Source of the DNA: Rhabditoides inermis
Lineage: Eukaryota > Nematoda > Chromadorea > Rhabditida > Rhabditidae
NCBI GenBank assembly: GCA_963966185.1
Contig: CAWZYM010000123.1
Coordinates: 372,001 to 436,000, forward strand
Direction: 5' to 3'
Length of the DNA stretch: 64,000 nt
The notes under the pieces were generated by a model. That model ran no database searches, was not told the origin of the DNA, and saw nothing but the letters and a program-made list of their open reading frames with translations. The position numbers and the translations under genes were made by a program. Each line of letters starts with the position of its first letter. Positions within the stretch are counted from its first letter, which is position 1. Shown piece after piece: positions 50,001 through 60,846 of this stretch.

Positions 50001-53000
50001 CATTATTCTAGGTTCTTCCGGTCGTGGTAGTAGATTTGTTTAAATTTCCATCTGTTTGGTTCTCCCATCGATTTTTTCTTTTTTCAGCTCACTGTGGTCG
50101 GAGCTGTCGCCGATCTGGCCGCGCGGGTTCTGGGACGACTGGCTGAGGGATCCGGCGAGGAGGAAGGAGAGGTGGGGGGGGGGAGGGAGAGAGGGATGGG
50201 AAAGGGGGAGGGAGGGAGGGAGAGAGGGGTGGGAAAGGGGGGAGGTAGGTAGAGAGGGAGAGAGATAGGAAGGAAGGAGAGAGATTTCTTTCTGTTCAGA
50301 GTGTGCATCCGCCCCGAAGTGTCTCGCACCGGCATGAGCGCGCACGGAAAAAAGGGAGCCAGTGTGTGAGTTTCATTTTTTCACATATTCTTTTTTATAT
50401 AGTTCAAAACAAAAAAAACCTGTTGACATGTATTCGTTGACGGTTGGACAGTTATTTCAGACAATGAGGGTTTTTCAAAGTAGATAGGAGAACAGATAGT
50501 ATAACATAATAGCTAGACACATGACGGAATCCTGTTTCGACCCTTTAACCTGCAGACAGGCTTACAAGTAGAATTACTTAAAGACTAGTTGACTACTAAA
50601 GTACTATCTGATAGCGACCACTGCGGGGGGTCTACTGCCTGCTGAGGCATCATCAGTGCAGGACCGCAGTGGTGAACATAAAAGCGAGACTGTAAAATTA
50701 CATGTAATAGGGAAGACCTGAAACATAGAGATGTATGAGAAATTAGAAAGAAAACAAACAAACAAACAAAATTTGCGGAAGGTATTAAAACCTATAGACA
50801 GTATCAATAAGTTTCTTGCGATTGGTAGAATTGAACAAATTAAGAGAAGTGCGGATATCACGTTTACGGAAACAATATTTAAGGAGAACAGATTTGACCG
50901 TTGTAGCTTTGAAACCTAGATTACAAAACGTAACAAACAGATTTTCGAGTTTGACAAGCATAGTGGGTACATCAGTACAATTACGAACAATGCGAAGTGT
51001 TTCTGACTTTAAATTACCATAACAAATTTGTCGACTAGTAGTACTTTCACTGTGAGTGAATCGATGTACATTGAACGAGTAATCATCGGTCTTATTATAA
51101 AGAGTGACGTTCCACTTACTATCAAACGTGATGGAAATATCAAGAAAATGTGCTTCGTTGACAGATGTATTGGTTTGTTCCAACTTCAATTTGCTAGGAT
51201 TATAGGCTTTCAGAAATGAAGAGAGATCCGAATTCTTCTCATAGAAAATTAAAATATCATCAACATATCTGAACACCTGGAATTTCGGATTCTTGCAAAT
51301 AGTAGGATTACGTATACTGTACTCATATTCCAAAACACTGAGAGTCAGAGACGCAAGGAGAGGGCTGGCATTCCCGCCTTGGGGGACGCCTTTCTCCTGT
51401 TTGAAAATAAATGAGCCATATTGTGCATATGCATTCTTAACTAGGAATTCCGTTTTTTCTAGATGTCATTGGGAGAGAAAATTGTATTGTCTGACGAAGA
51501 CATGACTGGATCATTAGCAAATGTTTTGTTTTCCACTGTTCATGAAACACATACTAATCAAAGTTTTCATTTTCTGTAGAATAAGGTCATGAGACAGATT
51601 AGTAAACAAACTAGCAAAATCAGCACAATACATAGATAGATTACAATTAGGAATGGTGCGAAGAAAGTCCGACACTTTCATAGCATTTGTAATGGAAAAG
51701 AACTGTTTGTGTCCACATCGAGAGGCACTTACACGACACATATTTCGCAAATGCGATTCAAAATGTTTATAGACTACTTGCAGTTCCTTAGAGAGCCCCT
51801 TTGTGATGCATTCTCGAGCAGCAGTGATAAAACGACATTTCACAGGATTTTTATAGAGTTTAGGAACACCATAAATATTAGGAAGAATGACTTTGTCAGC
51901 ACCAAATATTGATAAATACTGGAGGCGGTCGTACAATGAATCAACTTTACCTTTATAAGGTTTATAAATGCTATTATCAGAAGCTTTACCATACTTGATG
52001 CCAAGCTCGTCATCGCAGAAAGAAACATAGAGACGTTTACAAATCACTACAAAATTACTAGAAGCTTTGTCAATAGTTGTGATAGTAAACTTATCATGTA
52101 CATTTTTAGTAAGAGATTTGAAATTAGTCACTTGGTTGAAACGCTTACAAGCAATACGCATCTCCAACTTAATACGTACACAGTCATAAATTTTACCAGT
52201 AAGAAAGGGCAAATTGCGATCAGAAATAGACAAACGAGTTTTGTTACTTTGAAGCATATTTGAAATAGAGGAATGGATAACTGACATAATAGAAGAAATG
52301 GAAAGATTTAAATTAGACACTCTCATATTGGCACCTTTCTTCATGAACGATCTAAGAGCGTCGTTAGAGATGATCTCAAGATCACCTGTCCATGATGAGG
52401 ATCACAATAGGAAGAGAACTCTGCATTTCGGCAGAAACAAGGAATGGAGTCTAGGGGGACTGGCTTGTCTCCCCTGTACTCGCGAATAACACGACTGTGA
52501 TTCACAACATATTTACTCGAACGTTCAGTAGCCAAGTGAGTGACGCGGATCTTCTGCTTATCTTTACGGTTGTACGAATTAAGAAGACGTAAAACAGGAG
52601 CAGAATTGAAAAGAGAGAACATTCCGAGAGTCTCCATGTCCATAAACAGATAAGGAATCTTCAAGAATACAGTATTCTTGAAAGATTCTTTGTTAGCATT
52701 ATTAGTGGCAGGTTCAATAGACCAATAGTAAACAGCCAAGAGAATTTCAAGCCTCAACAAATTATGAACAGAACGATTCTCTAAGAAATATGACATAAGC
52801 ACATTTTTAGATTTATTAGACATAGACGTGATATTGCGATAGCTCTCATACCAACTGGCAGTGTTGACTGCTTTGAGCAGTGCCGTCTGATCAGTGCACG
52901 AACCGCCCTGTCCCGAACCACGGCGGTGATTCGGTCGGCGGTGCGTCCGTGGGCGGAAGTTGAAAAATGGATGAGATTTCTTATCGAATGGGCGAATGTG

Positions 53001-56000
53001 AGAACGTGTAATAGTTTCATATCCCTTGATTTGGTCATTAAGGCCAACAGGATATGCTGTAACAAGGGTACGGATCCAGAAATCTTCACGTTCTTCACAA
53101 AGTGCTTTGTTACCAGTATGCACCTTCTCGATAACTTCTAGAATAGTGAGAGAAGTAGTTGACCACGAATGGCCAGCTTGACTGAAATGGCGATATAGAG
53201 GTACATCGGTTTTCTTCTGATTAATCTTAGTTTTGTGATCACGCATACGATCCAAGAATCTACGTTGTGTCATGCCTACATATTGAACGCCACATTGATG
53301 ACAAGTAATGCAATAAATCACATTTGTTGTAAGACAACTGCAACTGGGCGTTCTAAGAGTAGTTACATAACATTCAGTAGCATAACAGTATATTTGTATA
53401 CTCTTGCCTGGTTTTCCCCGTACTACCCAAACGTCAATCGAAGGTGGTTTATGCAACCGAAGAATAACAGGAAGTATAGACTGTAAGGGGCCCGGACCAC
53501 ATGAGCCCTCTCGGAAGAATAACATAAAGACGGCATATTGAATGAAGAATAACGGATAGAAAATGACTCCAATTACCAAACACTAAACAAAAGAAGTATT
53601 AAATAATAGGTTGAAAATATCATAGAAACAAAGTAACATAAAGGATAAAGGTGAGATTTTTTCTCATATAAATGATATGCCTTCCTCTCCCAAGTTATCA
53701 CTTATGGGAGAGGTTGGCTCCTCCAAGAATAGAGAAAGAATGATAGCATTAAGAAAGAATTCTTAGAGGTGTTCCTGTTCTCTTCGAGGTATCACTTACG
53801 AAGATACTAGGGAACGTCCTTCCAGGTATCACTTAGAAAGGGGGTGCGCTCTCAAGGTATCGCTTATGAGAGCGCGGGTCTCGCCGTGAACGGTGAGAAA
53901 AGAAAGAAAGACAAGTAAAACAACATATAGTACACAATAAAACATGTACAATACAATACAAATGTCAAATATTGCCTTTTATAGGCTGGGCAGGAAAGAA
54001 ATACAAATAGAATTACATACATAAGAAACAGTAGCAGAAATACGAGTAAGATATAAATACAACGTGAAGTAACACGAGTAGAAATTAAATGAATGCTGAA
54101 AGCTGGTAAGGGCTTCACGCGCCTCCACTGGGAGATCACAGATGTGCACTACACCAACTACAAACAATGAGGGTTTTTCAAATTAGATACGAGAACAGAT
54201 AGTATAACATAATAGCTAGACACATGACGGAATCCTGTTTCGACCCTTTAAAGGAGCATACCACTCTAAATTTTGTGAATAAACTACAACTAGCACGTGA
54301 AAATATATGAAAATACAATCTCTTTTCATGATTATAATGTATGCTGAAAATGAACAGAGCATGTAAAATAGGTGTTCGTAAATTTCGTAGTGTATGGGAT
54401 TGCCCCCGGTCTGCGCGCACACTCGCGGAGTGTGCGCGCAGACCGGGGACAGTCCCATACACTACGAAAAGTTGTAGGTCGCACGTTTCGTTTTCGACGA
54501 TTGGTTTCACGTCTGTTATTTTATATTTTCGATACCTATTAAACATTTCTATTGTTCACAGTTTCTCTGAACCATGTAGATGTGAAAAGATAACTCGTTT
54601 TCTGGTGAAATACGCGTTTGAGTTCCATTGGATCATTGTTCACTAACAATATTTTGTGAAGTTATGTTTTGTAAATTGGGAAATACATTTTCGTGTTCAC
54701 CGAAATTTGACATGTTCATACTGCATATTCGAAAAGAATCCATGACATGAAATTTAGAGCGGTACTTTCCTTTAACCTGCAGACAGGCTTACAAGTAGAA
54801 TTACTTAAAGACTAGTTGACTACTAAAGTACTATCTGATAGCGACCACTGCGGGGGGTCTACTGCCTGCTGAGGCATCATCAGTGCAGGACCGCAGTGGT
54901 GAACATAAAAGCGAGACTGTAAAATTACATGTAATAGGGAAGACCTGAAACATAGAGATGTATGAGAAATTAGAAAGAAAACAAACAAACAAACAAAAAA
55001 CAATTAAAGAGGGCGCGCAGCGCCCTCTCTTTTGGCTTAGGATAGGGCTCGCGCCAGAATTTTCAAGAAGCTCTATCCAAAAATCATGTTAGCAGGAATG
55101 TGAACTCATCCAATTCATGTTAGTTAGATTCGCACGGGTCCGTAGGCAAGATCACTAATTGATGGCATCTTTGTATAACGCATAACGGACAGTGGACACT
55201 AACAGATGAAATATAACAATACAAATGAATAACGTCATACGTCTAGAGAGAGAGAAGACGGAGAAAGAAGAGAGGAGAGAGAGAGGGGGGAAAGAGAGAG
55301 GCGCAGGTTTGTTTTAGTATTTGTAAACGTTTTATGCATGCGCTTTTGTTGAATTGGGTCAAGACAAACTTAATATTTTTACGCAAGTACTTTTTAACAG
55401 ATAATTAGTATCTGTACCAGGTTTAGATTATTACTATGAATGTGAATAGGATTGTGTGTGCATCCAGATAACCCATCATGCTACCATTGTATAGGATTGT
55501 GTGAATAGGATTGTGTGTGCATCCAGATAACCCATCATGCTACCATTGTATGTACATGTCGGAATCAGGCTGATAAACAACAAACAACTATGAATGTGAC
55601 GTGAAATGTTAAAGCCAAGTTCCACGAGTGTTGGAAAATACTTATATTTATCCAACATTTCGGCTTTACGCATTTCGACTTTCATCAGGGATGTGTGACA
55701 TTTAGATTATAGTTTTTATTTCACATTTTCCTTTTTTGCAGTGGCCGCTTCTTCTCCAAGTATCTCTCCACCGTGCTGGTCAACCAGAAGTCTGTCTCGT
55801 TCACCAAGATGGATCTGTCCTACCTGGAGAAGGACAAGTTCGATAGACAGGTGAGAGGAGAAGGATTACAAAGAAGTATCAGTAATTGAATTCCTCGCCT
55901 TTCGTATTTACGAAATTGCCGTGGAAATTGGACAATTTTTTTCATAATTTTTCGTGTTTCAGTGGGAGAAGACGGTGTACGAAGATGCGGAGTTGCTGTC

Positions 56001-56127
56001 GATAGAAGATGCGATGACGAGGACACTGCAGGGAGGGGGAGGGGAGGCGAGGGCGATCAGGTGGGGAGAGGGAAAGAGAGAGAGGGAGAGAGAGAGAGAG
56101 AGAGAGAGGGAGGGAGAGAGAGAGAGA

Positions 56128-56158
<31 letters not shown>

Positions 56159-56187
56159 TGAGAGAGAGAGAGAGAAAGGAAAAGGGC

Positions 56188-56257
<70 letters not shown>

Positions 56258-56662
56258 CCTTGCAGAGTGGAGTACAACGCCAACCTGGACTACATCCAGA
56301 AGGCCGACAAGCTGCACATCATGCACGACTTCAAGGTGAGACCGGCTTGTCTCATTTCTTTTTCTTCGTATTTTCGTACAGAACTTTGGTATCTTATATC
56401 GTATGTATCATCTCCACCCGGGATGAAGATGAAATTCTGGAAGTAAATACTTTGATACTTTGATCGATGTCATTTGTTAGTGCAATATGGTATCCACTTT
56501 CTCATTCTGTGTATGTTCTTGCAGGCCGGCGTGCCTCGCACCGCCTACAACGGCGTCGTCTCGTGTGTGGTGAACGGAGTGCGAGTCTACCTGGCCAGAG
56601 ACCGGAAGGCGGTCAAGGAGTACGATCACAAGTGGGAAGTGCCCAGCTGGATCAGCGATTAG
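47011..56662 (+). CDS. MGAT1: Alpha-1,3-mannosyl-glycoprotein 2-beta-N-acetylglucosaminyltransferase (GnT-I)
   Basis: Golgi type II enzyme that adds the first GlcNAc to Man5GlcNAc2, opening hybrid and complex N-glycan synthesis. Sixteen exons join in frame: 47011-47106, 47397-47505, 47685-47743, 47972-48093, 48473-48515, 48577-48642, 48954-49030, 49212-49279, 49439-49517, 49770-49880, 50088-50171, 50300-50365, 55742-55850, 55963-56060, 56266-56335 and 56525-56662 (464 aa). A short cytosolic tail MSRFP precedes the anchor [17 protein letters not shown], then a coiled stem ([20 protein letters not shown]). The GT13 catalytic domain starts [19 protein letters not shown] and includes the metal-binding [16 protein letters not shown] (E-D-D) and [11 protein letters not shown]. 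The end is [10 protein letters not shown]. Length matches the family. The intron 50366-55741 holds a retroelement; intron 48094-48472 holds a SINE. An acceptor-like TTCATTCAG lies 28 nt before the ATG. Confidence 0.96.
48145..48435 (+). mobile_element. tRNA-derived SINE
   Basis: The 5' end carries a pol III type 2 promoter: A-box-like GGCTCAGTGGATAGA (from about 48157) and B box GGTTCGATCCC (48199-48209). A tRNA-unrelated body of about 220 bp follows (CACCCAGCCCCTGTGGTGTG ...) and then an A-rich tail (to 48435). It is flanked by a probable target duplication, AAAAACAATCA at 48133 against AAAAAAAATCA before 48438. The acceptor stem does not close, so it is not a functional tRNA. It lies in intron 4 of MGAT1, same strand. 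Confidence 0.7.
50461..50770 (-). repeat. Pseudo-LTR of the Penelope-like element, downstream copy
   Basis: Begins ACAATGAGGGTTTTTCAAAG (+ strand) and ends in (CAAA)n. It is nearly identical to 54164-54998 without the nested insertion. It contains the structured segment 50618-50672: CCACTGCGG and CCGCAGTGG form a 9-bp outer stem around CTGATGA (minus strand) and a TGCC/GGCA inner stem. Confidence 0.9.
53690..53875. repeat. Degenerate TATCACTTA repeats in the Penelope-like element
   Basis: The motif TATCACTTA/TATCGCTTA occurs four times at 35-100 bp spacing within the 5' region of the element, each followed by a purine-rich segment such as TGGGAGAGG or TGAGAGCG. The function is unknown. Confidence 0.6.
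54164..54998 (-). repeat. Pseudo-LTR of the Penelope-like element, upstream copy with insertion
   Basis: Same sequence as 50461-50770, but split by a 520-bp insertion at 54252-54771. The flanks resume exactly at CCTTTAACCTGCAG, as in the uninterrupted copy. Confidence 0.9.
54252..54771. mobile_element. TTAA-flanked inverted-repeat element nested in the pseudo-LTR
   Basis: The insertion starts AGGAGCATACCACTCTAAAT and ends with the inverted counterpart AGGAAAGTACCGCTCTAAAT. It is flanked by duplicated TTAA, while the intact pseudo-LTR has a single TTAA at this point. A TTAA duplication is diagnostic of piggyBac-type transposition; no transposase is present. A GC-rich hairpin occupies 54384-54469, with arms of about 40 nt including CCGGTCTGCGCGCACACTC. 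Confidence 0.85.
55005..55178. repeat. Dispersed repeat with a 20-bp palindrome, copy 2
   Basis: Matches 40245-40420, including GAGGGCGCGCAGCGCCCTCT and GTTAGATTCGCACGG. It directly follows the Penelope-like element. Confidence 0.8.
55301..55405. mobile_element. Inverted-repeat element, family A copy 4, single arm
   Basis: Only the right arm is present: GCGCAGGTTTGTTTTAGTAT ... CTTTTTAACAGATAAT, about 90 percent like 41050-41151. It is preceded by a GA-rich tract (55240-55300) like the centre of copy 3. The left arm is missing, so the copy is truncated. Confidence 0.75.
55440..55555. repeat. Tandem duplication of a 58-bp unit
   Basis: The unit GAATAGGATTGTGTGTGCAT ... CTACCATTGTAT occurs twice in succession in the MGAT1 intron, with essentially no differences. 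Confidence 0.8.
55612..55700 (-). repeat. Penelope-type terminal motif, second copy
   Basis: The minus strand reads CCTGATGAAAGTCGAAATGC ... AAAGCCGAAATGTTGG, related base for base to the motif at 38108-38170 in spacing and core. It lies 40 bp before an MGAT1 exon. Confidence 0.5.
56061..56265. repeat. (GA)n with embedded (TG)n filling an MGAT1 intron
   Basis: The 205-nt intron is nearly all GA repeat, with a short TGTGTGTGTG block at 56129-56140, ending AATCCTTGCAG. Confidence 0.9.
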
Positions 56663-57147
56663 GGCTACGGTAGGGGTATGGTACTCTGGGGTTCCGTAGA
56701 CATATCCTGTTGACGTATCATTGTGACGACGGCATTGGCTTGACTTTATGGGGACGCGCGGGTGAGTTGTTTTGTGGATTGGTAGCAGAATACAGTAAGA
56801 GTGCCTTTGTTTGTGCCGCTTTCTTGTCTCGCTAGTCACTGTGGCGACCAGAGTTTTCATTCCAAATGATTTATTTCATGTGATATTTGTAGGCTGATAT
56901 TTGTGGTGTGAGTTTTATGATTGAAACGATCAGGATAAATTGTTTTATGTGGATTTTATTGTTGTTTGTCGCCGTAATCAATTATTGAAAGGAATACAAA
57001 TGAGGTTTCTCACAAATTCACTGTTTCTCACTGAACTTTAACATTGCTCGCATTTTCGAAACGAAATTAGTGTCTCAACCGTAAAATCATTTCGCAACGA
57101 AGAGAAGTGTTTGTGCCATTTCTCGTCCCCCCATCGACAGAGACGGC
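56663..57147. other. Spacer between MGAT1 and the PP1-like gene
   Basis: 485 bp containing the MGAT1 3' UTR and the promoter or leader of the next gene. A CCATCGACAG acceptor-like site lies just before the ATG at 57148. Nothing else is seen. Confidence 0.5.
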
Positions 57148-57223
57148 ATGGCAGCTACTCCTCCACAGCCGCAACAACAACAACAACAACAGCCTGCAGG
57201 GCCAGGAGCCAGCTCCTGCGAGG

Positions 57224-57263
<40 letters not shown>

Positions 57264-58161
57264 CCTCTCTCTCCCTCCCTCCCTCCACCTTCTAGATTCC
57301 AGGCGCCCAAGATCCCGCCACAGGACATGTCCAAAGGCATCGACCTCAGCAACATCAGCATCGGTGAGAAACTTCGATATTCGAACGATAACGATCAATA
57401 ACCGATCGATATTGCAGACGTGCTGCTGAAGAACATGTACTCGTTCATCTTTGGCTACACGGAGGGTCCGATGCCTATCTACGACCAGAAGGTGAGAGGA
57501 AGGCTAGTCCTACTGTAACCCTCCGTAACCTACCGTACACCTAGGTGGTCACGTTTCTGCTGCGCAACGTGCGCAAAATCCTCGACAAGGAGCCGACGGT
57601 GCTCGATCTCAAGGTATCGATCGATTATCGATCGATTATCGATTAGCATAGGCGCCGATAAACGTGGTGGGGCCGATCCACGGCGAGGGAGACTCCCTTG
57701 TCACTCTCATCGCATGCGCGGGAAAACCGCCCGAGAAGAAGTGGCTCTTCCTGGGGTACGGTACTTTGAAATTGGGTTACTGTACATTGAATTCCTCAGG
57801 AACTACGTGGGACACGGTTTCGCGCCGCACGAGACGCTGTTCATTGCGATGGCACTCAAGGTGAATTGGAAGAGAGAGAGAGAGAGCGAGCGAGCGAGAG
57901 AGAGAGAGAGAGAGAGAGAGAGGAGGTGAGAGAGAGAGAGAGAGAGAGAGGAGGTGAGAGAGAGAGAGAGATTTGCTTTTAGATCAAATACCCGGATCAC
58001 GTCTATCTTCTCAAGGGCTACCACGAGGAGCCGGAAGTGTTGAAGGTACTAAGATTACTGTACCTACCGTAATACTAGAACTTTAGGCTCTCGAGTTCCA
58101 GAAGGGGTTGGAGATGCGACAGATTGGAGAACCGGGTATCTGGAACGAGATTACGGTTGGT

Positions 58162-58215
<54 letters not shown>

Positions 58216-58450
58216 GAGATATCTTTAGGAAACGCTGTCCGTGATGCCTCTCGCAGCTGTTTTGGATGGGAAGATTCTCTGCATGCAGGGTACAAATTCC
58301 GAATACAGTAATCGAATTCAACCTACCGTAACCCTACCGTATAGGTGGTCCGGGTGCGTACATGCGGGAGGTGGGCGTGGCGCGGCTGCGAAGCGTCAAG
58401 AAACCGCCGGCCAACGTGTGCGACGCGAGACTGCACAATGTGGGGACGGA

Positions 58451-58487
<37 letters not shown>

Positions 58488-58724
58488 TTACTTCTCTCTC
58501 ATTCTCTCTCTCTCTCTCTTTCTGTCTCTTACTCTGTCTCTCTCTTCTCCTTTCTCTCTCTCTAATCTCTCTCTAATCTCTTTATTATATATTGCAGGAG
58601 TGTCTGTGGTCGGCGCTCGTACTGAAGGGAGGCGAGGTACTCAGGGGCAAAGATGGAATGCCCACGTTCACAGAGGTAGAGAGAGAGGGGAAGAGACAGA
58701 GAGGGATGGAGGGAGAGAGAGAAT

Positions 58725-58764
<40 letters not shown>

Positions 58765-59200
58765 CCTCCGCAGGACGAGGTGGCGGCTTTCGTGAAGAAG
58801 AACGGTCTCAAGGCGCTGGTGCGCGGCCGTCAACTGGTGGGCAGCTCATATTCATAAATTCTCATCCTATTCTTTCACCTCCATATTCCATCATCGTGCT
58901 GGAAAAACATAGGCACCCGTACTCTCATTTTCTGAATGAGCATTCCCTCTGACCGCTATATCCGTTTCTCATCACGTTCTTTTTTCCCTATGACTTTCCT
59001 ATCCTATTTCTGTGACTTACAATTACAAAAAAGTCTGATAATCGAGAGAGCACGCGAGTGGTGTTGTGGCAGGTGGAGGGCGGGTTTCTGAATCGTCCGA
59101 AGGAGATGATCACGCTCTCATCTGCCGTCGCCTTCCTCGACAACTTCCGAAACTGCGCCGCCGTACTGTTCGTCAAGAAGGACAGCACCGAGGTGGACAC

Positions 59201-59285
<85 letters not shown>

Positions 59286-59422
59286 GTCTCTGTCTCTCTC
59301 TCTCTCCTCTCAACATACTCGTTCAGTCGTGCATCGTCCGTTACAAGATGTTGGAAGAGGAGGCGCAGTCTCTGGATGATATCAAACCGCCTGCCGGAAG
59401 GAACGCTATCGCACCTTCCTGA
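57148..59422 (+). CDS. PP1-like protein phosphatase homologue lacking metal ligands (pseudophosphatase)
   Basis: Fourteen exons in frame: 57148-57222, 57303-57363, 57418-57491, 57545-57613, 57652-57755, 57800-57860, 57983-58045, 58087-58155, 58229-58289, 58345-58439, 58598-58675, 58774-58836, 59073-59192 and 59327-59422 (362 aa). A Gln-rich N-terminus (QPQQQQQQQP) precedes a full PPP-family fold: NVVGPIHGEGDSL, KWLFLGNYVGHGFAPHETL, IKYPDHVYLLKGYHEEPEVL, LSVMPLAAVLDGKILCMQGG, ECLWSALV, ALVRGRQLVEGG and MITLSSAVAFLDNF. In PP1 these motifs are GDxHG, GDYVDRG, RGNHE, CxHGG and RAHQ. Here the ligands D, D, N, H and H are P, N, Y, Q and R; the His of GxIHG and the His of GYHE remain. Catalysis by the known two-metal mechanism is therefore not expected. 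It may bind phosphoproteins or PP1 regulators. Confidence 0.9.
57861..57982. repeat. Intron composed almost entirely of (GA)n
   Basis: Between the donor GTGAATTGG and the acceptor TTTGCTTTTAG, 90 of 122 nt are GA repeat. Similar introns of this gene lie at 58156-58228 (GA), 58440-58597 (CT), 58676-58773 (GA) and 59193-59326 (CT). Confidence 0.9.
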
Positions 59423-60846
59423 TTCCCTTCCAGTCCACTCTTACACTTAACACTTAGGTTCCCGTAACTGTAAATTTACATTTCTTTGTTCTTTCATCAC
59501 TTACACTCAGATTCATTTCTACAAAATATAGGATTAAAGGACTTTGGTCAATATTTTCAGTGTCATTTGATTTCTGGGATATCGTAAGTAGAAAACCGGT
59601 GAACTCGGTAGAACTCGGGTAAACTCGGGTAAACAATCAAAAATCGCTGAAGAAAGAAGACAACCGATGGAGACAGGTGTCATGATCCTCGACAATGAAA
59701 ATTTTCAGAAAAAAATTCATTTCAAATTGAGTTATCAATTTTAAAAGATAGGAAACTCTGTTTCATTGTTTCATTGTACTTGCAAATGATCCTCATTTCC
59801 CTGAAATCAGATCGCCAAGAGATCGAATTGGTCTAATAATGGGACCGACAGCTAATGAAACACTACCTGATCACTTTATTCATAAACTCCAAGTTCTTCC
59901 GTTCACAAATCTATTTTTGTTTGTTCAAACCTGTTCGTTTTGCGTCACAAAATTTCACTTTTCCAGACTTTCTGATATATTTCTTTTTTCTCTTTTTTTC
60001 TCTTGTGTTGAGTTGATATCTCAACGGCAAGAGAGTGAGGAGTGAGGGAGGGAGAACGTGGACGTATGGGATCGAGAACGTGGTTCCAACGAACTATGAA
60101 ACGGGGGGATGGTCAATACGATACAAAAAAATTGAATTAAAAATTAAAGGAGAGGTGTACGGAATAATAACACCAAGTTTACATAATTAATGTTGATATG
60201 GTGATTAAATTGAAACAAAAATAAAAATTCTACTTATTAATATAAAATGATATACTAAAATGAAATAGCATCTTGAAAATCAGGCAATCGGCGCTTCCTT
60301 CGCGGTAAGGTACAAACTTGGCACGAGTTTCCAATGGGAATTTAGATACAAGCTTGGTCCCGCCACGGACCTAGAGACTTTTGTAAAAATCATTTTGGCG
60401 TGAGACATCAGCTGGTCATTTCATTTTTCCATTGCGTACTCCTCTCCTTTAAATTATATGAATGTCCAAGCGACCTGATTAGGTTTTCGTATGTAAACTG
60501 AAGACAAATCGAAAACTTTCCTAGAGCTATTTAAATCTCTTTATTATCGCCAAACGCACAACCGGTGATAAAATTTTGCTTCAATTGAGGGGCAGGATAG
60601 ATAGAAAAAAGGCAAAACAACGACGAAAACTGAGTTAGACAAACTGACGTAGAGTACTATGCGGTGAAACACAATTGGGTTAGCCTGGAGCCTCATACCA
60701 TATCTGATACAGTAATACTTCTGGGAAGCGCGGGAACTTGGGCTAAAGCTGCTGAGAATACGGGGATATGTTACTGTGAATTCTGGTAGACCTAGGATTA
60801 GATGGATCTACTCTGAATGGGTAGATCAGATGAGTTCATCGGTAGA
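59423..60846. other. Convergent intergenic region, AT-rich
   Basis: Lies between the stops of the PP1-like gene (+) and DDAH (-). Short repeats such as GGTGAACTCGGTAGAACTCG near 59598 are visible, but no gene or RNA. Confidence 0.5.

Larger units (their letters stand above)
50461..54998 (-). mobile_element. Penelope-like retroelement with N-terminal GIY-YIG (Naiad-like)
   Basis: Minus-strand element inside an MGAT1 intron, bounded by same-direction repeats of about 310 bp (50461-50770; 54164-54998, the latter interrupted). Coding runs from 53579 to about 50785. The first part has a CxC motif (PSCSC), then [19 protein letters not shown], the GIY-YIG nuclease core, with RDHKTKIN and GHSW after it. 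The second part is a reverse transcriptase: [41 protein letters not shown] and the catalytic [10 protein letters not shown]. The reading frame is broken near 52341 and near 51510, so this copy is inactive. Endonuclease before RT, with CxC, is the permuted order described for Hydra/Naiad-type Penelope elements, unlike canonical Penelope, Athena or Neptune where it is C-terminal. The repeats are the pseudo-LTRs typical of these elements. Confidence 0.88.

Noticed and set aside
50461..54998. LTR retrotransposon, because of the flanking direct repeats
   Set aside because: The enzymes are a Penelope-type RT and a GIY-YIG nuclease; there is no gag, protease, RNase H or integrase. The repeats are pseudo-LTRs.
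56663..57147. A nematode operon joining MGAT1 and the PP1-like gene
   Set aside because: The gap is about 485 bp, larger than the usual spacing of about 100 bp, and no diagnostic intercistronic U-rich element was recognised. Acceptor-like sites before both ATGs are too weak as evidence.
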